Shown: one piece after another, positions 11,211 through 22,669 of the stretch
How positions within the stretch are numbered: the first letter of the stretch is position 1
Layout: the number at the start of each line of letters is the position of its first letter
Assembly: GCF_000091045.1 (NCBI RefSeq)
Contig: NC_006684.1
Span: forward strand, 146,001 to 210,000
Length of the DNA: 64,000 nucleotides
From: Cryptococcus deneoformans JEC21
Taxonomy: Eukaryota > Basidiomycota > Tremellomycetes > Tremellales > Cryptococcaceae
Direction: 5' to 3'
Notes under the pieces: model-generated
What the model was told of the DNA's origin: nothing
Databases searched by the model: none
Seen by the model: the letters and a program-made list of their open reading frames with translations, nothing else
Program-made: the position numbers and the translations under genes

Positions 11211-12620
11211 TAGTCCAGCTCCTGCTCCTTCAGGCCCTGGCTATTCCTTCCTCAAGTCCAGCGTCTGTTCGGTCAGCCTGGCAATTCCTCCGTCCGGCTC
11301 TGCTAGGCGTGAATCCTTCACTTTCATTCGTCGAGTTCTACACCATCCGACATGAGCGCAGGGCAGCTAAGCTGACTGACGTGACGCCCGTGACACTACG
11401 TGACAATAGGATCTCGTCGTCATCACTGCCACAAAACTGGTATTTCTGAGATATACTACTAAGTTCAATTTCCTGACAAAAGATCAGCTCTTTTCAGCTT
11501 TTGAATGCCTAGTATAATATGACCTGAAGATTCCTTCTTCTTTTTCCAGCTTTGCTGATTTGTCATGGTTTTAGCAATTAACTACCCACAGCAGTCGGCC
11601 ATCATACGTAATTGTAGTTTTGAGATGCCACGCTAATACTGGGTGAAGGCGATGGCAGAAAAGGATTCATACAAGGATGGAGCACCATGAGGGACGATAG
11701 GATGAGAGGAAGGTAAATGATGATGATCGAGAGAATGATTAATCAGCTCATGAAGAAACTTGGAAAGATATACAAGATAGATGTTTAAAGTGGGTGTTTC
11801 ATCATAAAGGCTCCTATTTAGTGCCCCTTATTGGTCTTTAACCCATACCAATTATAGGGTCCAGCTCGACTGCATCGTGTAAATTTCGCATTTATCTACG
11901 TATATATTCTGGTGACCAATTGGTGCAGATAGAGGCGAGCGAAACAAACCCATTAGCTACTGGATTTAAATCCCAATAAGAGCTCGAAATAAGCCGTACT
12001 AGCTGCTCAAAATAACCACAGCAAGAAGCTCGAAACGAGCTTGTAACTGTTCTTGAAATGAGCCGGAAATTAAGCCACCTCAAGGCTCATTTAAGCGCCA
12101 TATAGGGTCAAATCAAGCCAGTAAATCGAGTTGATTGAAACACTTTCCACTTAAAACAAGCCGGCGCAAATTTGGCTTGAAACAAGCCGCCGCGGGTCCC
12201 ACGCATAGTAGTCAACAAGAAGATTCAGTGAAATCGGAAAACAGCTGAATGTACAATTAATAGAGAAGAGAGCAACATTTGTTCCTTGATAATCATACTT
12301 ATCCATGGCATTTGGTAGAAGGTGTCAGAATATACCTGTGCAAAGCAAACACAAAGAAATAGAAACAGATTTTTTTTACCCTGTCGGTTGATTGAATTTC
12401 GTTGATGGCTGGCTATCTTGTCAGATCTGCGCCAAGTTGTCCCGATCTCAGTCCGTTCCCATATCTCGCTTATGGTACACACAGAATTAATATAATTACA
12501 CACACAACAATTTTCCCACGGCCGCCTTTGTACATTTCAGAAAAGTTGAAGACCTTTTTGCATACGTACAAAACCAAAACAGTCAATCATACATCCACAA
12601 ACAATCCCCATTTTCCCAAC
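11211..12620. other. Gene-poor stretch upstream of UTP7
   Basis: About 1.4 kb without a supportable gene. Around 11379-11403 it has clustered TGACG/TGAC motifs (GACTGACGTGACGCCCGTGAC). The stretch from 11980 to 12195 holds the AAGCCG-type repeat patch described separately. The last 200 bp are the UTP7 promoter and leader. Confidence 0.4.
11986..12189. repeat. Degenerate AAA-NN-AGCCG repeat patch with a hairpin
   Basis: Six copies of a close variant of AAA(T/C)NAGCCG lie at 11986-11996, 12055-12065, 12066-12076, 12110-12119, 12153-12163 and 12179-12189, with uneven spacing. GGCTT and GGCTC reverse forms lie near 12084 and 12174. Within the patch, AAGCTCG-AAA-CGAGCTT at 12026-12042 is a perfect 7-bp inverted repeat with a 3-nt loop. 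No coding potential is seen. It may be a decayed element or a protein-binding cluster; the function is unknown. Confidence 0.45.
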
Positions 12621-14660
12621 ATGGACGCCCTCTTAGCAGCTGCTGGTCCTCTTCCCCAGAAGAAGGGGAGACCAGGCAAGGTCCATCAGCGTACTCCTCA
12701 TCCGACCTCCCACAAGACTGTCGCTCGTGGAGATGGCAAGGACAATATTGATTCCTCGACGCAATCCATCTTGAGCAGCACACGGTTACCACACTCTTTC
12801 CACCGCTCCAACCTCGCTACAGGATCGTCTTCAGCACCTATCCGACCTGATGGAACTCTCGGAAGAATAGGGGACAAGAAATTGCGGGCGAAAATCGCCT
12901 CGCAAGATGTGGGCAACAAGCGGGCCAAAGTTGAGAGGGATGACGTGAACGAGTGGATAAACAAGGCTATCGGAGGTGAGAGAGGTGGGATTGAGGTGGA
13001 TGAAGATCTAGGGGAGAAGACTTGGAGAGTCAAACAGGAGGAAATTGTGAAAGAAGTGGCAATGAACGTCAGGGGGAAAAAGTTTGATTTGAAAATGGAG
13101 GACATGGGAAGCTACAAAGTGGATTACACTCGGAACGGCAGACACCTTGCTATCGCTTCATCTCGCGGTCATGTTGCTACTTTCGACTGGCAAGCCGGTA
13201 AACTCCATTCCGAAATTCACCTGAAGGAGACTGTTCGGGACATCAAGTTTCTCCATTCTGAGGCGTACTATGCTGTGGCTCAGAAGAAATATGTCTTTAT
13301 CTACGACCAAAATGGCGTGGAATTACAGTAAAGCTTGGAATCTTTGAGACAGGAAAGGTTAAGAACTGATGGTCATTGTAGTAAACTGAAACAACATATC
13401 GACCCTACGCATATGGAATTTTTGCCTTTCCACTACCTCTTGTCTACTGTCGTGCGTATCTCGTCTCAAGTTTTTCTTGAGTCAAGCTGACATTTATATC
13501 AGGGTAACGCCGGTTATCTCAAATATCACGACACCTCCACCGGTGTCATGTTAACTCAAATCCCCACCCGTCTTGGTTCTCCTCATAGCATGACCCAAAA
13601 CCCTCATTCTGCTATCATCCACCTCGGTCACGCCAACGGTACCATGACGTTATGGTCTCCCAACATGACTACTCCTCATGTCAAACTTTTGGCTCATCGC
13701 GGACCTGTCAACGGTGTTGCTGTTGATCCAAGTGAGCACAGTGCTGGGAGGTACGTTGCGACGAGCGGGATGGACGGTACTGTCAAGCTTTGGGATGGGC
13801 GTATGTGGGGTAAGGAAGTGCGAGAATGGAAAACGAGGAACCAAATCACATCGCTTGCCTTTTCCGGCATGGGTATGCTCAGTGTTGGTGGAAAGAGCGG
13901 TGTGACAGTTTACCAGGACCTTTACAAAAACACTCATCGCCCGCCATCTCCCTACCTCACCCTTCCTCTTCCTAGCTTGACAGCTTCTGCCACCCGTTTC
14001 TGCCCCTTTGACGATCTCCTCTGTGTCGGGCATGAAAGAGGAATATCATCCCTCATAGTACCTGGTTCCGGTGAACCCAACTTTGACAGTGCAGAAGCCG
14101 ACTTGTTCGAGACTCGTACAAGAAGGAGGGAACGAGAAGTCCGTGGTGTCCTCGAAAAGGTCCGACCGGAGCTTATCACAATGGATGCCAACTTTTTGGG
14201 CAAGATTAGTGAAGGACGGGGTGGGGAGACTCATGAGGAGAGGGAGGGAAGGAGCTTTAGGCAGTTGGGAAGGTTGGAAAGATTGCGCCTTACCGGTAAG
14301 GCGGATGAGCCCGAGCAAGAGGGTGTTGACGATGAGGACGCTGGGCTGGAAGATGGTGAGGCTGACCCTAACGGCGGAGAGAGGTCAATAAGAGAAAAGA
14401 AGGAAAGGAGGAAGATGAAGGGCAAGGGCGGTAGTACCAAGAGGTACTTGAGGAAGAAGGCGAAGAAAAACATTGTAGACAACTCCTTGGTAAGTCTCCC
14501 CAAGTTTTTGGTGCGATCATAAACCCCACAACTGACGATCTGTGGATAGTTGCAAATGAAGGCCAAGGTGGCAGCGCAACGAGCATCAGAGGAGAAGAAG
14601 AGAAAGGTGGAAAGGGGCGAGATCGTCCAGGAGACTGGGGCGTTGGCGAGATTCGCTTAG
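12621..14660 (+). CDS. UTP7: U3 snoRNP/SSU processome WD-repeat protein Utp7
   Basis: A predicted 624-residue homologue of yeast Utp7 and human WDR46/BING4, a nucleolar scaffold of the small-subunit processome needed for 18S rRNA processing. Exons are 12621-13327, 13382-13451, 13503-14489 and 14550-14660. The N-terminus is basic and disordered. It is followed by the hallmark segment YKVDYTRNGRHLAIASSRGH, then FDWQAGKLHSEIHLKETVRD and AQKKYVFIYD. The WD propeller continues with HVKLLAHRGPVNGVAVD and VATSGMDGTVKLWD. The Utp7-specific C-terminal part includes FCPFDDLLCVGHERG and a long Lys/Arg-rich tail ending TGALARFA. An in-frame upstream extension to 12402 exists, but the ATG at 12621 begins the conserved protein (MDALLAAAG) and is preferred. 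Confidence 0.93.
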
Positions 14661-15500
14661 ATATAGGGTTTTACTGCTCAATGAGGGGCTTGTATATTTG
14701 CATGTACTGCATGTTTATCGCATCTCGGATGCGGCGTTCGCTTGAACGTATTCACTGTTGCAGATTGTCACAAAAGAGGTCTTTCTACATGATATGATAG
14801 CCTTAGAACTTTGTTTTGAATGACCCTACTTGGAATGTGTACGATAGCTGAGCGAAGGGTGGTATGGTGGCGGGCTATTCATCGGCGTATCGTCCAATTT
14901 TGTGCTCCTTGCCGATAAGAAAACGATCGACGACCGAACTCGCTCGAGGTTTCATATCTGTTTCCATCGTTCCGCCTTTGTCCAACATAGGTATCGCACA
15001 CATTTCTCAATCCTCCCCCATAATGCGGATATTGCCTGGTAGTATTACTTCAAGTGAAGCGCGCGACGCGTCGTCTGCGTTTTTGTCTACACGGTGATGC
15101 TATAGAGCGAAACTAGACCTAGAGACAAAACAAGGTTAACAACCCCAAATTGTGCCGGAGGTCGAAAGAACCCATAAAAAAGACATTTGGGACACTGTAA
15201 GAGTAAAGTTGTAAGCATATCCAGAAAATTCCATGCTTGCATCCTTCACGCAATGAGACGAGTAGATGCTGTCAGTCGCGCATCCGCCCCCCTTGCCCGT
15301 CGCCCGAGCCACCAAGGGAATAAAAGTGTACAATGAAGATTGGGACAGCCCCAAAAGGGCTAGAAAAATGGGCAGTACTAGACTGTCAAGATAGCTAGAG
15401 CACACAAAAATGTATGTGGAACATCACTGCATCGTCGCAGAGTCAAAGAAGTATAGCGAAAACGAAGTATAAAAAGCTAACACTACAAGAAGCAACCCCC
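14661..15500. other. Convergent intergenic region, UTP7/H2A
   Basis: 840 bp between converging genes. Short frames occur on both strands (for example 15136-15405 on the minus strand), but none has splice structure or a recognisable motif. It should carry the 3' UTRs of UTP7 and H2A. No stem-loop of the animal histone 3' type was noticed. Confidence 0.45.
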
Positions 15501-16060
15501 TTACACCTCCTGAGAAGCCTTGGCCTTGCCCTTGGTCTACGATAATCATCAGCTGCTGATCAAACCACGAGAAGAGTGGTAACTCACCTTGACGGGAAGG
15601 AGCTCGGCCATAATGTGGGGAAGGACACCACCCTGAGAGATGACAACAGATCCGAGGAGCTTGTTGAGCTCTTCGTCGTTTCGGACGGCAAGCTGAAGGT
15701 GTCGGGGGACGATACGGGACTTCTTGTTGTCTCGGGCAGCGTTACCGGCCAACTCGAGGATTTCAGCGGCAAGGTCTAAAAGGGTGGCGTCAGTGTACTG
15801 TCCCAGTGGCCACCGAGTACAAGACGCGACTTACACTCAAGGACGGCAGCGAGGTAGACGGGAGCACCGGAACCGATTCGCTGGGCGTAGTTACCCTTCT
15901 TCAAAAGACGGTGGATACGACCGACGGGGACTGGAGAGCCCAGTAAGCGCATAATCAAGGGCATGGCAGACCAACTAGACTCACACTGAAGACCGGCCTT
16001 GGAAGATCGGGAAGAGGACTTGGTCTCGGAAGAAGCCTTGCCTTTGCCACCAGAAGACAT
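15501..16060 (-). CDS. HTA1: Histone H2A (with C-terminal SQEV)
   Basis: Core histone H2A, 131 residues, in four exons split by three short introns. It starts [12 protein letters not shown], and each junction restores the histone sequence: [36 protein letters not shown] and [16 protein letters not shown]. The acidic-patch residues and the [17 protein letters not shown] segment are intact. The tail ends in SQEV, the SQE-hydrophobic phosphorylation site of H2A.X-type proteins, so as in other fungi this canonical H2A probably carries the DNA-damage mark. It is divergently paired with H2B, sharing about 500 bp of promoter. A TATTTAAA element lies about 100 bp upstream of its ATG. Confidence 0.97.
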
Positions 16061-16565
16061 TGTGAATAAGTGTTGGGTGTTGGTTGGGTAGTGGGTAAAG
16101 TAGTAGAAGGGTTGTTGGAAAGACTTGTTGAATGGAGGGGAAAGAGAAGAAGAGATGGGGGTATTTAAATGCTCGCGGGGAATCTGCGCGAGGGGCGTCC
16201 GGGAGTTTCCCTGGCGTTGTTTGCAAAACACAAGTCGTGACGTCGCCGCTCAGCTATTTTTTGCGGGTGACGCAACCACTTGGGAAAATAAACCTGTGAC
16301 GTCGGCACTTGAATAAGGGAAATGTGAAAATAAATAAAACAAGTCGTGGCGTCACTAGATACCGCGTCGAAAAAACAGCAAACAAGTCCCCGGGCCACAC
16401 GACGACGGGTCCCTGAGCTTCTCCCCCTGCGAGCCACCCACCCTTTATAAACCACACCTTCATCTTCCACATCCTCTTTTCCCCTCCATCAATCACTTCA
16501 ACTCTTTCGCATTCTCAACTACTCTCTTCACTACCAAACCCCCCAAACCACTTCAACTTATCACA
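16061..16565. promoter_or_regulatory. Shared bidirectional H2A-H2B promoter
   Basis: The 505 bp between the divergent H2A and H2B start codons. Near-identical 17-mers occur at 16230-16246 (ACAAGTCGTGACGTCGC) and 16339-16355 (ACAAGTCGTGGCGTCAC), with further TGACG cores at about 16267 (GGGTGACGCAACC) and 16296 (CTGTGACGTCGGC). TATA-like boxes flank them: TATTTAAA at 16162-16169 facing H2A and TTTATAAA near 16443-16450 facing H2B. The arrangement suggests that common factors binding CRE/bZIP-like sites co-regulate the pair. The factor itself is not known from the sequence. Confidence 0.7.
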
Positions 16566-17147
16566 ATGGCTCCCAAGTCTGTTGCTTCCAAGGCTCCTGC
16601 TTCCCAGGCCTCCAAGGCCCCCGCTGCCGCGTCCAAGGCTCCCGCCAAGGTCAGTTCGCGTCCGACTTAGACATTGGTCGTGTCTTGTAACTGACGTGTA
16701 TCATAGGCCGCTAAGACTTCTGCTGCTCCCAAGGACGGTGCCAAGAAGAGGTCCAAGAAGAGGGTCGAGTCTTACTCTTCTTACATCTACAAGGTCCTCA
16801 AGCAGGTCCACCCCGACACTGGTATCTCGTGCGTGTCACTTTTGCCACTCTTTTGACTTTGCACGCGCTGACAGGGACAATAGTAACAAGGCCATGGCTA
16901 TCCTTAACTCTTTCGTCTCTGACATTTTCGAGCGAATTGCCACTGAGGCTTCCAAGCTTGCTTCTTACAACCACCGATCTACCATCTCTTCTCGAGAGAT
17001 CCAGACCTCTGTCCGACTCATCCTTCCGTGCGTCACTATTTGTTTTCTTTTTCATCATAAGCTAATTCGGTATTTAGTGGTGAACTCTCTAAGCACGCCA
17101 TCTCTGAGGGTACCAAGGCTGTCACCAAGTACTCTTCTTCCAAGTAA
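16566..17147 (+). CDS. HTB1: Histone H2B
   Basis: Core histone H2B, 139 residues, in four exons with three short introns. It starts [12 protein letters not shown] and has an Ala/Lys/Ser-rich tail. The fold is complete: [46 protein letters not shown], then [41 protein letters not shown]. The C-terminal AVTKYSS region contains the lysine that is ubiquitinated by Bre1/Rad6 in fungi. It partners with the divergently transcribed H2A in the nucleosome dimer and shares its promoter. Confidence 0.97.
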
Positions 17148-18902
17148 ACGGTGGTGGCGTAGGGTTGTAGAGCTTTTTTTGTATCGTGCGCTAGTTTGCT
17201 AGTGTCACTATCTTTTTACTTCGTCTTCGCTAGTCTTCTTTGACATGAATGTCCTGTTTCATGATACCGTCTTGGCTGTATTCTCTGATTTTGGTTGATA
17301 ATCCTTGGTGATGGGTTTGGCAGACTTGCGCGTCGAGGGAACTTGCCACCGTGAACAGTAATTAATGTGTCGCGGGAAACTTGTCCCAGAAACAAACGCG
17401 CCGTGAACGAGATTCGCTTGGTTGGAGAGCTGTTCGACAATTTCAACAAGTATACGTGCATTCACATTCTATTAAACCACACCATTAAGCAGTGCTAGCT
17501 GTAGATTCTATGAAAACCTGTGATACTGCCGGCTAAATAAGGCTTATTCAACTGACTATAGGAATTGGCTTACGACGAGGAATAAACCCCAGCAGCGAAA
17601 AGCACGTCATCCACTGCTTTTTTCTTTCATTCCGTTCTTTCCCCTCGAAAGGATCCTTTAGAACCTGAATGCTGGTTTCTTTCTGAATACAGAGTCATCC
17701 AACTCCGGCCGGGGAGCTGATATTTGACGATGAGAAAACGGCTCAAGAGCGCGGCGTTTGCAATCTCTTTCGACGGCGTAATAAAAGCCCACTTTGGTCT
17801 TTTTACTAAGAGGATTATTAAAGCGATATCACCCACATCAACGCGTCGAGTGTAAAACAATCTTCTTTGCCATCATGACCAAATCTTGCCAGCCGCGTTT
17901 GGGTTTGGGCTAAGCAATCCCACATGAAGGTAGAAGTGCTCCTCTTTCAACAAAACAGCGATCCAATCCTAGATATGTGTTCAAAAGGTAGTAGCATGTC
18001 TGTCAATCCCTATTCGCGAATTCCGAGTAACAATTCTGGAGGATGTGTCGGGCACAGTATTCGTATTGCACAGAACAAGACTTACCAGGGTATTACGCTG
18101 CCAGATTTCCAGTTCTCTGCCCCCTCACTCCTCAGATCTCAATCAAGCAAGTGTGTTCATATCTCAATATCCCTCAAAGCCTTTTCACCCGTTTAAATGC
18201 TCGCATCATTTAGCCATTCCATTTATTCTCAACTTTTAGTTAAGCTGATAGAGGAAATGAGAGAGACAAAGATGGCTTGTGTATCAGGTAACAACTGGAG
18301 ATGACATCGTGGTCGGGAACTGGGCCTTTTCGAGTGACAGAGGCGCAGTAGGCTGCTAGCTTCTGAGCTCGGCAGATACGATATGTTGGCGCCGTAGAGG
18401 CGTTGTCGATGAGAAGACTCGATAATCGTCCGAGATGGTCTAGATAAATTGGTATGCTGTATGCAGTATCTGGATGCATGGATGTTTGTTTGACGGACAG
18501 CGCTCTGGGTGGACAAAGGGATGATGGAAAGACGGGATTACAAGCTGGGGACACACTTCAAATCGGCGTTACGGAAAATACCGGTGCCTGGGAAAATTCA
18601 TTTTTCACTTTGATTTATTTACGGGGGAATTACAAAGGGAGGAAATGATTTATCCACTCAAGTCACGTGACTTTTCATGAATAATTGAATTATGGATTTT
18701 CTATAACGCCGTAATGCCTATTCTCCGAGATAAACAAACACTCGCTCCTGGTGACACGGCCCAGCGGGAAGATATCTCAGCCAGTATATAAACCCCTGGC
18801 CCTCGAGATATTCCCACTTCTCATCAACAACATCAATTAAGTCTTTTCCCACTCTTATCCACTCTTCTTTCAAACCAACAACACCACAACACATCTATCA
18901 CA
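17148..18902. other. Intergenic, H2B to H3, including the H3 promoter
   Basis: About 1.75 kb without a convincing gene. Two overlapping minus-strand frames of 68-81 codons at 17216-17465 are the best coding candidates but lack motif support. The last 250 bp form the H3 promoter: a 14-bp palindrome AAGTCACGTGACTT at 18660-18673 and TATATAAA at 18785-18792. The rest shows nothing I can assign. Confidence 0.45.
18660..18673. promoter_or_regulatory. CACGTG E-box palindrome upstream of H3
   Basis: AAGTCACGTGACTT is a perfect 14-bp palindrome centred on CACGTG, about 240 bp upstream of the H3 ATG. CACGTG flanked by GT and AC is the classical site of class-B bHLH factors such as Cbf1/USF types. Binding here is inferred only from sequence. 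Confidence 0.5.
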
Positions 18903-19497
<595 letters not shown>

Positions 19498-20201
19498 GCA
19501 GCTTTTATTAGCTTGGCTTTTGTAGACTAGTTTTTTCGGTGGAGGATGGTTTTTACACTTTCGATTTGCTTCTTTTCTTTTATTGCTAGTGCCGGCTTTT
19601 TTAGTGTTGATGCAGCCTGGCCTTGATAACTCTGGATTTTGTTTCTGCTGCAGCGATTGGGATTATCAATTTTCACGGTGCATCGCTTATTAATAATAAA
19701 ACCGAGTTTAATACAAAGCCAAAGCCAATACTATTGGCCAGGTGGCGTGGCTTGAATGTTGGCGACGAACAGGTTTTTGATGGCGGCGAAGCGCCTTTGA
19801 ATGGGAGATGAGCGCCGGTCAAGCAGAGTGGAGGTTCGGCCCCGTTTCAAGTCCCCCAAGACTGCAAATTAGCATGTCTACAAATAAGTGTAATCGTGTA
19901 TAGAAAGAACAATCAAGCGTACAATACGAGACTCGTAACCTTGACGCTGCCCTTGGCCAAGCATGCATACCCTCTGAGCGTCAAATATGCTTTGTCCGTT
20001 GTGAGAGCTTTGCATTACTATTTGTGTGGACGCCGCATTAGAAATTGGGAAAAGTTGACTTGTAATCTATTTGTAATCCGGTTAGAAAAAACTCACATAA
20101 GGGGCCTCTTGCGCGCCCAGTCTGTTTATCCTTTCGTTCCACTTTGTTTTATTTCTTTCGCTGTCTCGTTCATTCACACATTCTTCCCTTCTTGATTCAA
20201 A
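19498..20201. other. Intergenic, H3 to RSC9-like gene
   Basis: 704 bp that should hold the T-rich 3' UTR of H3 and the promoter and leader of the next gene. A frame at 19623-19811 is short and unsupported. No other feature is seen. Confidence 0.5.
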
Positions 20202-22525
20202 ATGCAGCACCACCCCGCGGTAGCAGCACAGCCGGGCCGCACTATTGCCCCTATCCCGCACCACCGCCCACAGCAACCCCGGATCACTCCTTACACACCA
20301 AACGTACGCGACCTCAACCCAGGACCTAAGAACAGACTCATCCTCGCCCTCCGCTCCAACATCCCCTTTGAAGTCGACTGGGCGCTACCGCAGCTTGTTG
20401 TCGCAAGTTTCGACCAGTCGGACGGGTTCAAGCTCGAGGCATGGCCAGACAGCATTTGCGCGTTGAAGGAATGGCCGGCCAAGTGGCTTGAAGGACTAGA
20501 AAGGGAAGCTGCAGTGTTTGAGATGAAAGCTGGGCGATTGGATTTTGAGGGGGACGAGAATGATGAAGAGGGGAGGATGGCAAAGCGCAGAAAAAGGGAT
20601 CTGGCGCTGGGGGCGGTGGTAGAGTGGGAGAACGATCTCAAGGTGGAACAACGGGCGACCAACTCTTTGCTCGTCCTCAGAAACGCATCCTTCAACGCAC
20701 CCAACGCAAAGATCCTCTCAAGCTCAAGCTTCCTCGCTTTTCTAGCCGATTTCTTCTCTTTGCCTCTACCGTTTCTCCAGCATCTTTGCCTGAGAACCCC
20801 AGAGCCTATACATCATATCCTCATCATTGTCCAGTCCATCTTCCCCCATTTGCGCGTGGACATGCCAGGTATCGACCGCATCAAGCACATCTTTGGCGTC
20901 GTCTTCCCTCAGCTTTTTGTTGATACCCGCGATATCGCAATGATGAACAACCTTATCCCTCTCATGATGATGGGCCAGACAATCCCCAATAACCACCCTC
21001 CTCCGCCTGAACTCATCCCTCATCTTCTCCAGCTTCTCGTTCTCCGTCCAGCAGGCCCACTTCTCGATTTGACTCTTGACATCCTCATCTCCCTCTCCAC
21101 AAATCCCATCCACTCCCGTGCCATACTTTCTCATACTTCTTTCCCGCATCATCTCAAATCCATCACAGCCTTACTCGAACATCAAGCTCGTCCGGTGGTG
21201 AATGCCCTTGACCCACCGCCTTCTACGAGAGGGAAAATGGTGCGTAACCCAGCGGGACCGAGTTGCAGAGCAGAGGAACTTAATCAAAGGCGGACGAAGG
21301 AACGAGAGGCCGCATTGGGACATATGGATCCCATGGCTGGAGGTAGACCGGTGTACAATGAGGTAGGGGATAAGCCACCGACATTTAGTCCGGCGACGAA
21401 GAAGAGGCTTTTCAGGATGAAAGAACCCGAAAGGTCTATCGAGTGGTGAGTCATAAATCATTAACCACTACTTGAAGATGTACAACAAGTTGACTTTGGT
21501 ATGTAGGATGCACCAGGCATTCGTCTACTCATCGACAGCCCAAGTCCTTCAAGTGACATTCTGGCACGCCTACCGAGATTTCTTCACCAACCCAGCTTGC
21601 GTAGAACCAATGTTGAGTGCATCTGATGTGATCAAGAATGTCACTGCAGCTTTCCCTGGAGCGAGCGCAAAAGTTTGGACCGATGCGAGTGGTGCGCAAA
21701 AGTTTGTGATTGCTGGTGTCGGGTTCAGGAAGCGATCAGGTACGTGCAGTCAAACTTTTTGGATTTATAGTCGAATCGCTAATGAGAACCAATAAAAACA
21801 CAGATGACGATGAAAGGTTTACATGTTACTGGCATGCATGCACCCAACGGTACTCAGCTACCAACCCCGTCCAACTGCTCGAACACATTAGCAACTACCA
21901 TCTCCAAACCTTTTCTGCACCCCAATGCCAATGGGGCTCATGCGATCACAACCTCTGCACGTACTCTCATCTCCTCACCCATATCCCCCTCGGCCAGCCT
22001 CCATCCTCCATCTCCGTCCCTGACGCCATCTCTTGCCATATCGCAGACCATAGTAGCTCCGTCTTGCAGCGCAAGATCACCAATCGTACCGTCCCTCCTT
22101 TATCCAGCGTTCGTCTAGCCGTTCAGGGGGCATTTACCCCTGTCGACGCTCGTCGACAACCTACTGGCGCCGCCCTTCTCGCGGCGTTACTTATCCGTAA
22201 CCTCGCCCGTACCCTCCGTGCCGAGATCTCGCTCGCCGTGCCCGAATTGTCTCATGCTCAAACGCAAGAAACGGCAGATGAAGCTCAAGCGAGAAAAAAA
22301 CACCTTCTCGAAGAGAGGTATGGATTGCCAATCCCGGATTCGGTGTTGAAAGAAGAAGAAGAGGAGCAGGCGAATGTGCAGCAAGGCCAAGATTTAGATA
22401 TGAGTGAGGAAGAGAGGGAGAGGGCGAAAAAGGCGTTTGAGAATGTGGAGGAGAGGATTATGAAGGTCATGTTGGAGAATGTTAGTGGGATAACGCAGTA
22501 TCTTGGTGATGCGCTTGGGCTGTAG
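20202..22525 (+). CDS. RSC9/ARID2-like chromatin-remodelling subunit
   Basis: A predicted 732-residue protein from exons 20202-21445, 21507-21739 and 21804-22525. The order of parts matches the C-terminal architecture of fungal Rsc9 and animal ARID2, subunits of RSC/PBAF-type SWI/SNF remodellers. There is an alpha-helical armadillo-like region (about residues 40-330) and then an RFX-type winged helix (YRDFFTN...MLSASDVIKNVTAAFPGA...KFVIAGVGFRKR). Paired C2H2-type finger sequences follow: CYWHACTQRY with a HISNYH partner, and CQWGSCDHN with HLLTHI. The helical C-terminus is acidic and Lys-rich. I see no ARID domain at the N-terminus, which yeast Rsc9 is reported to have; it is either absent or too divergent to spot. 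The protein is nuclear by inference. The alternative is another RFX/zinc-finger protein of unknown complex membership. Confidence 0.65.
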
Positions 22526-22669
22526 AAAGCAGAGTGGGAGATAAAGTTGCAGAAGCTTTGGTATTCCAAGACATGTCTCAATTGGGTCTTTAGGGTTTAA
22601 AGCTATGTAATGCATAATCGAGGGAGTTTCATTTACAATCTTTGTAAATACTTTCAAGTATTAAGAGCT

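Noticed and set aside
12402..12620. In-frame N-terminal extension of UTP7
   Set aside because: The conserved protein begins at ATG 12621. The extension is compositionally like leader DNA and starts at a non-ATG codon.
15136..15405. 90-codon minus-strand frame with hydrophobic stretches
   Set aside because: It sits directly downstream of H2A in the presumed 3' region, with no start context or homologue that I recognise.
17216..17465. Two overlapping minus-strand frames downstream of H2B
   Set aside because: They share the same DNA in different frames, are under 82 codons, and show no motif or splice pattern. The 68-codon one starting MNARILVEIVEQ is the better but still too weak to call.
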